In this document: one piece after another, positions 40,131-48,129 of the stretch
How the letters are laid out: each line of letters begins with the position of its first letter
How positions within the stretch are numbered: position 1 is the first letter of the stretch
NCBI GenBank assembly: GCA_021792755.1
Contig: JAJYUA010000024.1
Span: forward strand, 1 to 60,881
Origin: Pseudomonadota bacterium
GTDB lineage: Bacteria > Pseudomonadota > Gammaproteobacteria > Steroidobacterales > Steroidobacteraceae
DNA length: 60,881 bases
Direction of reading: 5' to 3'
Translations under genes and position numbers: made by a program
The notes under the pieces: generated by a model
The model's database searches: none
What the model was told of the DNA's origin: nothing
Seen by the model: only the letters and a program-made list of their open reading frames with translations

Positions 40131-43124
40131 TTACCATCTCTCGGTCAGGTGCAGACTGAGCACGCGTCCCAGGGCCTGGAAGTTGGCGATGTCGTAGCCG
40201 AACTGGCTGTCGACGAAGGGGGGCGAGTGATTCAGGACGTTCACCACGTTCAGCGACAGGTCCGTACGGCCCGACGGAAGCACGCCGGCCATCCGATAGG
40301 CCACCTGAACATCCACCCCGGCCCAGGCTGATACGTTGGGCAGCCGGGTGCTGGTGGGGTTGCGGTAAGCACCGGTGTAGTTGACGGCCAGATGCAGCGC
40401 CCAGCCCGGCCGATCCGGCCCGTAGCGGCTCCATCCGGCCGTGCCCCGCAATCGCAGCGCCAACGGGTTGGCCACGGTGTTCAGGATGCTGAACGGCGGC
40501 GAGTCGGGGGTCATCGACTGCAGGAAGCGGAACACGTAGGTGCCTTCAAGCCCGAAGGCGAAATGCCCCCACCGGCTGCCGAAGCGCTCGTGGGCCTGCA
40601 GGTCGAGCCCGCTGGTGCGAGTGGTCGCCAGATTGGCAAGTCGCAGATCGACGATGGCCGCCGGCCGGCTCGCCAGACAGCTCGACACCGAGCCGACGAA
40701 CTCGGGACTTGAGCACACCGCAGCGATCTGCGCCTGGGTGGGATCGCGTGTGATCACCGCCGCCCACTGCGCTGCGTGCTCGAGGATACCGAGAGGATCG
40801 GTGGCGGCGGGCTGCTCAATGCGGTTGAAGTAATCGATGGCGTAGTAAGTCAACGACACCTCCGATCCTCGTGTGGGCGCCACATCCAGCCCCGCCGTCC
40901 ATGTCCGGGCGGTCTCCTGGCGCAGGTTCGGATTGGTCCCCTGCTCACCCAGCACGAGAGAGCGGCCGGTGGAGGAGTTCGGATCGGGCAGCACCGTCAT
41001 GAAGGCGGCGTTTTGCGCGGTGTCGTAGAGATCATCGAGCTTCGGCGCCCGGAACGAGCGGCCCCAGCTGCCGCGCACCTTCAGCCAGTGCGCCACGGTC
41101 CACTGCAGCCGCGCGGTGGGATTGAATGTGCCGCCGAAATCGCTGTAATGGTCGTACCGGCCCGCGAGGCCCAGCATCAGCCGCGGGGTCGCACGCAGGT
41201 TGCGCGAATCGCCCACCAGCGGCACGTCCAGCTGGGAGAACACCGACCAGACGTGACGAGCGTAGCGCTCGGCGGTCAGGAGCCCCTGGGGATCCGGCAC
41301 GTCTTCACGGAGCGTCTCGCTCCTGCGCTGCACGCCCACGGCAAGCTTCGCCTCGCCCGCCGGCAACCGCATCAGGGGTCCGTCCGCGACGACCCCGGTC
41401 TCCTCGATGCCATCGCTCGAATGCAGCCGGTAGTCGTGGCGGATGAGGGCCAGGGTGGCCGGGCTGGTGAATGAGCCGTCGCCGAAGGGATCGAACGCGG
41501 TGGCCGGGTTGGAGTCGGCCAGGGCGGCAGCGAGCTGTACGGGATCAGGCACGTTGAATTCATCGTCGCTCAGGGATTGGCTGCCGTTCGACTCGCTCAA
41601 TGTGGCCTCCCAGCCGGCGCCCAGCCGAGCGGTGATGCCGAGCGTGCCCATGTATACGCGCGAGCGGGAAGCAAACCGGGTCGGGCCGAGGTCGCGCTGG
41701 AAGCTGTAGGAGACCAGCGTATACGGCACGCCCGCATAAGGATTGACGTAGAAGGGGTTGCTGGGAGGCACTGTCAGCACCTGCTGATCCGGCCGAGTGC
41801 TCATCCGCATGTCGCGCCGGGCGTACCGGGCCTGTACGAACAGCTTCAGCGCCGCGGTGAGATCCTGCGAGGCCGCGGCGTAGAATTCGTGCGCGGTGCG
41901 CTCGGGAAAGATCTGGAATTGGACGAAGGGGTTCTGCAGATTGATGCTCGAGGTGAGCTCGCCCGCGGTCAGTGTCTTGCCGTCCTGGCCGGCAGGGATG
42001 CCGTAGACCGGCTGCAGGGTGAGCGGATCGAGGATGTTACCCGGGTTGCTGTAGTAGCTGTCGTAATTGGCTCCGCCGTAGGGGGCCTTGTCGGCATTGG
42101 CAGCATACGGCCGGGCCGCCGCGGCCAGCGGCGTGGCGTCGGAGTATTCGTAGGCGAGCATGGCGTGCCCGCTTTTCCAGCCCGCGCCGAGCAGCTGCGA
42201 GACCATTGTCTCGGCATTCCCGTCCGGCGCCGTCGTGTACCTGACTTCGGTTTCGGCGCCCTTGAAGCGATTGCGCATGATGATGTTGACCACTCCGGCG
42301 ATGGCGTCCGAGCCGTACAACGCCGAAGCGCCATCAGGCAGCACCTCGATGCGCCTGACGGCGCTCCACGGGATGGTCGACACGTCGACGAAATCCCCCG
42401 TCAGTCCTCCGAGCGGCTGGCGATAGCCGTCGACCAGCACCAGCGTGGCCCCTACCCCGAGGCCGCGCAGATTGATACCGGCCCCATACTGGTAGTTGTC
42501 GTCCACACCCAGGTCCTCGCGCGGTCCATCCATCGACACCAGCGGCAACTCGTACAGGGCATCCTGCACGGTGGCGTAGGCCGCCTCCGACAGCTGCTGA
42601 TGTCTTATGTAAAGGAGCGGGGCCGACACGTCCTGTACGCCGCGAATGAGGCTGCCGGTCACCTCCACTTCTCGGAGCTGGCCTCCATCCGGTTGCGGAT
42701 TCGACGGAGGGAGGGCCGGGCGCCGCGCGGCGCGAACGCGCTGGCGAGACGTCCGCAGGGCGCTCTCGGACGAGGCGGGCCGGATGAGGACCGAACGTTC
42801 GTTATCGAAGATAAATGTCAGGCCGGTGCCCCGCAGCATCCGAGCCAGCGCGGCGGCGCTGCTCATCCGGCCGGAAACCGCCCGGGTCTTGATCCTCTCC
42901 ACCCGCGGCGTCGCCGCGTAGATGGCCTGCACACCCGACTGATGGTAGAAATCGAGAATGGCCTGCGGGAAAGGCTCGGCGGGAAGGCGGAACCGCTGCA
43001 CCGGCCCATTGGCCCAGGCCGGGGCGCTGAGCAGCGCCGCCAGAGCGAGGCAAGCGCGGCGCGCTCCCCCCGCGCGCAAACGCCTCGTATCCTCGCCCCT
43101 GGAGGCTTGATTAGTCTGATCCAT
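40131..43124 (-). CDS. TonB-dependent receptor with STN signalling domain (lasso locus)
   Basis: Outer-membrane receptor of 997 residues. After a signal peptide (ACLALAALLSAPAWA) comes an STN domain (about 45-115: AILDFYHQSGVQAIYAATPR ... MLRGTGLTFIF), which talks to a FecR protein. The plug follows (VEVTGSLIRGVQDVSAPLL, INLRGLGVGATLVLVDGYR, VRRIEVLPDGASALYGSDAIAGVVNII) and then a 22-strand type barrel ending in a C-terminal Trp. The gene starts 12 bases after the lasso cyclase stop, so it is co-transcribed with B and C. It may export-retrieve or import the lasso peptide and signal through the FecR/FecI pair next door; the substrate is inferred, not seen. Confidence 0.92.
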   Translation of the reverse strand: MDQTNQASRGEDTRRLRAGGARRACLALAALLSAPAWANGPVQRFRLPAEPFPQAILDFYHQSGVQAIYAATPRVERIKTRAVSGRMSSAAALARMLRGTGLTFIFDNERSVLIRPASSESALRTSRQRVRAARRPALPPSNPQPDGGQLREVEVTGSLIRGVQDVSAPLLYIRHQQLSEAAYATVQDALYELPLVSMDGPREDLGVDDNYQYGAGINLRGLGVGATLVLVDGYRQPLGGLTGDFVDVSTIPWSAVRRIEVLPDGASALYGSDAIAGVVNIIMRNRFKGAETEVRYTTAPDGNAETMVSQLLGAGWKSGHAMLAYEYSDATPLAAAARPYAANADKAPYGGANYDSYYSNPGNILDPLTLQPVYGIPAGQDGKTLTAGELTSSINLQNPFVQFQIFPERTAHEFYAAASQDLTAALKLFVQARYARRDMRMSTRPDQQVLTVPPSNPFYVNPYAGVPYTLVSYSFQRDLGPTRFASRSRVYMGTLGITARLGAGWEATLSESNGSQSLSDDEFNVPDPVQLAAALADSNPATAFDPFGDGSFTSPATLALIRHDYRLHSSDGIEETGVVADGPLMRLPAGEAKLAVGVQRRSETLREDVPDPQGLLTAERYARHVWSVFSQLDVPLVGDSRNLRATPRLMLGLAGRYDHYSDFGGTFNPTARLQWTVAHWLKVRGSWGRSFRAPKLDDLYDTAQNAAFMTVLPDPNSSTGRSLVLGEQGTNPNLRQETARTWTAGLDVAPTRGSEVSLTYYAIDYFNRIEQPAATDPLGILEHAAQWAAVITRDPTQAQIAAVCSSPEFVGSVSSCLASRPAAIVDLRLANLATTRTSGLDLQAHERFGSRWGHFAFGLEGTYVFRFLQSMTPDSPPFSILNTVANPLALRLRGTAGWSRYGPDRPGWALHLAVNYTGAYRNPTSTRLPNVSAWAGVDVQVAYRMAGVLPSGRTDLSLNVVNVLNHSPPFVDSQFGYDIANFQALGRVLSLHLTERW

Positions 43125-43136
43125 GTTCCCTGCCGC

Positions 43137-44966
43137 TCAAGCGGGAGTCTGCCACAGGGCGCGATCTGGTGACGAGATTCTGTCCGTCCAACGCCGCACC
43201 CAGGCCTCGACGCCGGCGTACTCCAGCAGCTCTGCGGACTCGGTCTCGATCTGCGCCCGGCCCGAGAGCGCGAGGTCGAGCGGCCCCGGATCGAGCAGCC
43301 CCTCGCGAACCAACCGGCCCTGCCACAGCAGCTCGCGCAGCAGCTCGCGGTTGCGCTCGACGGTGCGCCGAAGTTGCGCCTCCATACCGCCCTTGTGCCG
43401 GCGGTTGCGGATCTCGGGCGGTAATTCCTCGTAAAAAGCCCGCCGCGCGATTGCCCGGTCCCAGCCGCCCGTTGTCAGCACGTCGGTTGGTATGCGCAGG
43501 CACAACTCCATCAACGGCTGCGACAGCAACGGCGCGACCCGTCCCGGCTGGGCCGGGGCACCGAGCGGATCGTAAAAATCGAACGGGGCGACGATCTGGT
43601 GCGCGTGGAAGAGCTTTCCGCCCGGCGTACCGCGCCGTGGGCGCAGCAACGGATGAAGACAGTCCTTCGCCCGGATCGCCTCGATCACCGCCGCGCGGGA
43701 CATCAAGGACCGCCCCCGCCCCGCTTCCTGCGCAGGAGTCCACCGGCGGCGAGCGACAAAGGCGCCGAGCGTGACAGCCAATGCCCGCCACACGGACACC
43801 TGATCCATCCGCGCCGAATCGAGCAGCACGCGGCCCCATCCGCGCCGCAGGCTGCGCCGGTGCAGGAAGTCCCCCGCAGCCCACTGCGCGCACTCCTGGT
43901 AGAAGAGCTGGTCACCCCCGTAGCCGATGAACACCGCCTGCGCACCGCACTCGGCGGCGTGCGCGGCTTCCGCACGGCTGTGCTCCAGGTAGTACATGTA
44001 GTTGGTCGGCTCCGGCGTAGGATCGATCGAAAGCAGCGGCTGCAGGCTGAACCCCGCCGGCCGCGGCCGCTCGATCAGTGTCAAGCCGGCGGCGGCGGCG
44101 GCGGCGCGCGCGAAACGGCGCTCATCGAGGTCCGCCTCCAGAGGGTAGTAGTGATAACAGTGCAGCCGCGGGCCCGCGGCACGGGCGAGGCTCGCCAGGA
44201 TGATCGAGGAATCGAGCCCTCCGGAGAGCGACAGCAGCACGTCGCGGTAGCACCCGGCCCACGCGCGCACTGCGTCCCTGACACACCGGCCCATCGCTTC
44301 GGCGGCCTGCCGCGCATCCTCGAGCGCGTCGGCGGCGATCGAGAGCGGGTCCCAGTAAAACCGCCGCGTCAGCGAGCGCGGCCGGATCTCGATGCACTCC
44401 CCGGCCAGCACCTGCCCCACCTCGCGCAAGCCGGTCCGGGCGCAATGGCCGCGCATCCGGCACAGGCCGGCGTTCAGATAGGCCCAGTCGATCGTCAGAG
44501 GCATTGCGCACAACGGCAGCACATCCCCGATCCACGAGAAATACAGATCGACCGCGCCGCGGCGCAACGTATAGCAGGGCAGGCCGCCGGACGGATCGCG
44601 CAGCACCCACCTGGCGGGCGTGCCGGCCTCGCGCAGAAACGCCACATAACGGCCCCAGTAGGTCTCGACCAGACGGCGACCGCCGCTTGCGAGCAGCGAG
44701 CGGCCGTCGTGCTCCGAGAAAACGGCCGGCGCCGGTGTCGAGCCGCCCTCCCCCCTCGCAAAGAGCCTGCCCAGCACCACGCCCTCGCCGCCGGCGAGCC
44801 GGTACGCCTCGCACGAGTCGGACCGCAGGCCGGCACAGCGCACCTCGATGCCGCGCCCGTGCAGCACCGTCCGCCAGCCGGGCGGGGACTGCGAGAGCAG
44901 TGCGAGCGCCTGTCCGCGGGCGTCCGCGTCCTCCTCGTTCCAGACAAAGGCGACATAACGGAACAT
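43137..44966 (-). CDS. Lasso peptide cyclase (asparagine synthetase-like C protein)
   Basis: ATP-dependent enzyme expected to adenylate the core aspartate and close the macrolactam ring. The 609-residue protein resembles asparagine synthetase B: an N-terminal glutaminase-like domain without the catalytic Cys2 (starts MFRYVAFVW), so ammonia production is lost, and a synthetase domain with the PP-loop LLSLSGGLDSSIILASL (SGGLDSS at 248-254), then FIGYGGDQLFYQE and a C-terminal ELPPEIRNRRHKGGMEAQLRR. The mix of missing Cys2 and intact ATP loop is typical of McjC-type cyclases. Two bases separate it from the B gene. Confidence 0.9.
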   Translation of the reverse strand: MFRYVAFVWNEEDADARGQALALLSQSPPGWRTVLHGRGIEVRCAGLRSDSCEAYRLAGGEGVVLGRLFARGEGGSTPAPAVFSEHDGRSLLASGGRRLVETYWGRYVAFLREAGTPARWVLRDPSGGLPCYTLRRGAVDLYFSWIGDVLPLCAMPLTIDWAYLNAGLCRMRGHCARTGLREVGQVLAGECIEIRPRSLTRRFYWDPLSIAADALEDARQAAEAMGRCVRDAVRAWAGCYRDVLLSLSGGLDSSIILASLARAAGPRLHCYHYYPLEADLDERRFARAAAAAAGLTLIERPRPAGFSLQPLLSIDPTPEPTNYMYYLEHSRAEAAHAAECGAQAVFIGYGGDQLFYQECAQWAAGDFLHRRSLRRGWGRVLLDSARMDQVSVWRALAVTLGAFVARRRWTPAQEAGRGRSLMSRAAVIEAIRAKDCLHPLLRPRRGTPGGKLFHAHQIVAPFDFYDPLGAPAQPGRVAPLLSQPLMELCLRIPTDVLTTGGWDRAIARRAFYEELPPEIRNRRHKGGMEAQLRRTVERNRELLRELLWQGRLVREGLLDPGPLDLALSGRAQIETESAELLEYAGVEAWVRRWTDRISSPDRALWQTPA

Positions 44967-44968
44967 GA

Positions 44969-45736
44969 CTACACCAGCAGTATGGGCGAGTACTGGCGAA
45001 CCCGGTCCGGCGTGTCATTGAACAGCTCCTCGCCCCGCTGAACCCAGCAATGCGCATCGAAAGGCGCTGTCCTGACACCGAACACCCACTCCGGATACAC
45101 GCCGGAGGCGGCGAGGAAGTGCACCAGCGTCAGGCAGTCGAGCAGACATGCGCGCCGGACGGTATAGAAAAGCGGCCGCAGGTGCACGAACGCCATCAGC
45201 AACGCCCGCTCGCGCGCCGGATCGGCTGCACGCGCTGCCCGGAGCTGATGCGACTTGCGCGCCCGCACGCCGGCGACGATGGAGTGGATGGGACGCATCG
45301 CGAGAGCGGATCTCGCCCGCGCCCAGGCAAGTGCGAAGCGCCGCAGATCGGCGGCGCGCGCCACCGGCGGCCGGTCGAAATCGAACTCGAGCAGGGTGCG
45401 TTGCGCGATCGGCAGAGCGAGCGGAGTGGCGCGCCGGCCCGTCCCCGCGCTTCCCACCAGCATGCCCTGCGCGAGCAGCTTCGAGAGCAGGGCCGGGGCG
45501 GGCGAGCCGCCCCGGTCCGCTCGCGCGGCGGCAGGCGCGGCCTCGAGCGGCGCCTCGGCCTCCGGCCAGCCGCTCACCCAGCCGGCCAGCAGATGGGCCG
45601 GCTGGGCCGCGACATATCGATCGCGACGCAGATCCATCAGTACCGCGTGCCGGCCGCAGACGCACAGATGCACGTGCGGCGCGAGCAGGTAGGGCGCTTC
45701 GCCACCTTCCACGTGTATCCCCCCTGTTCTTACCAT
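44969..45736 (-). CDS. Lasso peptide leader protease with fused recognition domain (B protein)
   Basis: A 255-residue McjB-type protein. The N-terminal part (HVHLCVCGRHAVLMDLRRDRY, about 20-95) is PqqD-like and would bind the precursor leader. The C-terminal transglutaminase-like protease has the triad Cys197 (RRACLLDCL), His229 (FDAHCWVQ) and Asp241 (LFNDTPD). The spacing Cys+32=His, His+12=Asp equals the published McjB triad (Cys150, His182, Asp194). It is followed by the cyclase and receptor genes. The start has AGGAAA upstream. Confidence 0.9.
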   Translation of the reverse strand: MVRTGGIHVEGGEAPYLLAPHVHLCVCGRHAVLMDLRRDRYVAAQPAHLLAGWVSGWPEAEAPLEAAPAAARADRGGSPAPALLSKLLAQGMLVGSAGTGRRATPLALPIAQRTLLEFDFDRPPVARAADLRRFALAWARARSALAMRPIHSIVAGVRARKSHQLRAARAADPARERALLMAFVHLRPLFYTVRRACLLDCLTLVHFLAASGVYPEWVFGVRTAPFDAHCWVQRGEELFNDTPDRVRQYSPILLV

Positions 45737-45960
45737 ATTTCCTGCCGCGGCCCGCCGCGCAGACTGGACCCGCCGGCGCGCTTTCCGCCGCTCACCCCTT
45801 TAGTATGGTGCGCTCCAATAGCAAAGACGTAAATCCGGGGCATTTCACGCACACGGACGATCCTGTCCGGCCCGCCGGGCACGGTGGTACGCTTCGGCGC
45901 GATGTCCCCCCTGCTGAGGGGCGGCGCTCCGGGCAAGATACCGATTGAGGGGCTTGGCGC
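45737..45960. other. Gap upstream of the lasso B gene
   Basis: These 224 bases must hold the promoter of the B-C-receptor operon. I see no second precursor: the open minus-strand frame here has no lasso-type core. A TACTAA-like box lies at about 45805 on the minus strand, without a good -35. Confidence 0.3.
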
Positions 45961-46258
45961 GGCCGCTTCCCGCTGCTCAAGCGCAAGGTGTACCTCAACA
46001 GCTGCGCCTACGCGGCGATGGCGCAGTCCCTCTGCGCAGCCCTCGGCACCTATCTTGCGGCCCGTGAGCAATCCGAGTGCGCGTGGCACCTTTGGGTCGA
46101 GCGCTACCAGACGCTACGCCTATCGCTTGCCTCGCTATCGCCTCGACTCGCGACGGCGATCTTCGGATCTCAACGCATTTCTACAACGATGAGTCGGACG
46201 GCGATGCCTGTTCGATGCGCTACGCGGACACGAGCGCCTGATGGTAAGGATGGGCTAA
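45961..46258 (+). pseudogene. Remnant of a class-V aminotransferase-like gene
   Basis: Frame 45961 reads GRFPLLKRKVYLNSCAYAAM and then WHLWVERYQTLR, the N-terminus of PLP-dependent class-V aminotransferase/cysteine-desulfurase-like enzymes. About 60 residues later, in another frame (from 46143), it jumps to DGDLRISTHFYNDESDGD, the family C-terminus, and after one more shift to LFDALRGHERL (stop 46258). The central 300 or so residues with the PLP lysine are absent, and a TGA interrupts the frame just upstream of 45961. It is therefore a deleted, frameshifted relic. Its tail overlaps the stop of the EIICB gene by four bases. Confidence 0.65.
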
Positions 46259-48105
46259 CCGGGCGGCCCGATGAGTTCCCGCAACGCGCAGCACGCCGAC
46301 TGCGCGGCAGGCCCCACGATGACGTGCACGCAATCCGGCGCCACCACCGCCGCACCACGCAGGCCCAGACGCCCGAGGGCGGCATGGTCGACCTGAGCGA
46401 CGTCCGCCACCGACACCCTCAATCTCGAGGCTGCGCTCTCGACGGCGCGCACGTTGGCATCGCCGCCCAGGGCGGCCAGCAATTTCTCGATGACCGATTT
46501 TCTCAGCGTGGCCACGGGCGCACGCGCGGCGGGCTCGCCGCGCAGATCCGGTACCGACGGCCCCGCCCTGGCGCCCCGCAGCGGGACAGCCTCGGGCGGG
46601 CTCGCCAACGCCTCGCGGATCTCCCCGGCCAGCAGCTCCGCCGTGGGACCCACGATCACCTGCAGTGCGCTCGCAGAGGGTCGCACGATTCCCATCGCGC
46701 CCAGGCCCTTCAGGGCCTGCGCGTCCACCGCGTCCTGGGCGCGCACGGTCAGGCGCAATCGGGTCGTACAGGCGTTGACGTCCTGGAGATTGGCGGGGCC
46801 ACCGAGCGCCGTGATGTAAGCACCGGCCCGATCGGTCGAAGCCGCGCTGCGGACCGCAGCCGTGCCGAGGGGCGCTCCCGAGGGCGGGCCGCCCATGGCG
46901 CCGGTCTCCCCCGGCTGCCCGGCGCCCTGCGCCTCGGTCTGTTCCCTGCCCGGGGTCTTCAGATCGAACCTGACGATCGCGAAGCGGAAGATGCCGTAAT
47001 ACAGTGCGAAGTAAAGCGCTCCCACCGGCAGCAGCAACAAAGGGTGGGTGGCATGGCTGTAATTGAGCACGTAATCGAACAACCCGGCAGAGAAGCCGAA
47101 GCCGAGCTTCACATCGAGGGCGTTCATGATGATGAAAGACAGGCCCGTCAGCAGGGCGTGCACGAGATACAGGCCCGGAGCGAGGAACATGAACGTGAAC
47201 TCCACCGGCTCGGTCACACCGGTGAGAAACGAAGTGAGCGCGATCGAGAGCAGCAGTCCCGCCACCGCCCGGCGTCTGTCGGGCGCCGCCGCGTGGTACA
47301 TGGCGAGGCATGCCGCCGGCAGACCGAACATCATCACCGGGAAGAAGCCGGCCATGAAGCTCCCCGCGGTCGGATCGCCGGCGAAGAAGCGGTTCATGTC
47401 TCCGGTGACACCGTGGTAATTGCCGACGATGAACCAGGCGAAGCTGTTGAGGATGTTGTGCAGCCCGGTGACGATCAGCAGGCGATTGAGCACACCATAG
47501 ACGAACAAGCCCCACGGCCCGGCGGCGAGAACCGCCCGGCTGAGCGCCTCCATGCCGTTCTCGACGTGAGGCAGCTCCAGACCCAACAGTACCGCCAGCG
47601 GCAGCGCGGCGAAGCCGGTGACGATCGGCACGCAGCGCCGCCCGCCGAAGAAGGCGAGGTAACTGGGCAGCCTGATGCGGTGAAAGCGGTTGTACAGCCC
47701 TCCGCCGAGCAGCCCCGAGACAATACCCACCGGCACGGTGAGCTGCAGGAGCTCCTTGTCCTTGAACGCGGCCACCACCAGAGCCCGGGCGTGCTCCGGG
47801 ACGCCGGCGAGCGCGGCGGCGGGCGCGGAGATGAACACCGCCGCCCCCTTGATTGTCACCAGGTAGCCCACGACAGCGGCCAGTCCCGCGGCTCCGTGAT
47901 TGTCGCGGGCGAGGCCGATCGCCACGCCGACCGCGAACAGCAGCCCGAGGTTGCTGAAAATGGCCTGGCCGGCGTGCGCCATGACCGGGATGTTGAGCAA
48001 ATCGGGCTGCCCGAGACGCAGCAGAAGCGCCGCCGCAGGCAGCACCGCGATCGGCAGCATCAGGGCCCCGCCAAGCTTCTGCAACGGGTTGAGCAGCTGT
48101 TTCAT
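46255..48105 (-). CDS. PTS EIICB transporter, GlcNAc/glucose type, with two EIIB modules
   Basis: Membrane permease that imports and phosphorylates a hexose, here most likely N-acetylglucosamine. The EIIC domain (about residues 1-385) starts LNPLQKLGGALMLPIAVLPAAALLLRLG with ten or so membrane spans (including EFTFMFLAPGLYLVHALLTG). A first EIIB (about 435-505) keeps the phosphorylated cysteine in VNACTTRLRL. A second EIIB-like module (about 540-615) reads AVESAASRLRVSV, with no cysteine, so it cannot carry phosphate. No EIIA is fused; EIIA is supplied by the upstream gene. Confidence 0.9.
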   Translation of the reverse strand: MKQLLNPLQKLGGALMLPIAVLPAAALLLRLGQPDLLNIPVMAHAGQAIFSNLGLLFAVGVAIGLARDNHGAAGLAAVVGYLVTIKGAAVFISAPAAALAGVPEHARALVVAAFKDKELLQLTVPVGIVSGLLGGGLYNRFHRIRLPSYLAFFGGRRCVPIVTGFAALPLAVLLGLELPHVENGMEALSRAVLAAGPWGLFVYGVLNRLLIVTGLHNILNSFAWFIVGNYHGVTGDMNRFFAGDPTAGSFMAGFFPVMMFGLPAACLAMYHAAAPDRRRAVAGLLLSIALTSFLTGVTEPVEFTFMFLAPGLYLVHALLTGLSFIIMNALDVKLGFGFSAGLFDYVLNYSHATHPLLLLPVGALYFALYYGIFRFAIVRFDLKTPGREQTEAQGAGQPGETGAMGGPPSGAPLGTAAVRSAASTDRAGAYITALGGPANLQDVNACTTRLRLTVRAQDAVDAQALKGLGAMGIVRPSASALQVIVGPTAELLAGEIREALASPPEAVPLRGARAGPSVPDLRGEPAARAPVATLRKSVIEKLLAALGGDANVRAVESAASRLRVSVADVAQVDHAALGRLGLRGAAVVAPDCVHVIVGPAAQSACCALRELIGPPG

Positions 48106-48129
48106 GAGAGTGTCCTCGTGAGGCGGCGC

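Noticed and set aside
39888..40331. Plus-strand frame through the second 157-bp repeat as a protein gene
   Set aside because: It crosses the repeat hairpins and the end of the receptor gene, lacks a ribosome-binding site and has no recognisable sequence.
45730..46089. Minus-strand frame upstream of the lasso B gene as a second lasso precursor (it contains HTKGVSGGKRAGG with Thr at -2 of a Gly)
   Set aside because: No Asp or Glu at positions 7-9 after the glycine, a basic and low-complexity leader, and the frame runs antisense to the aminotransferase remnant.
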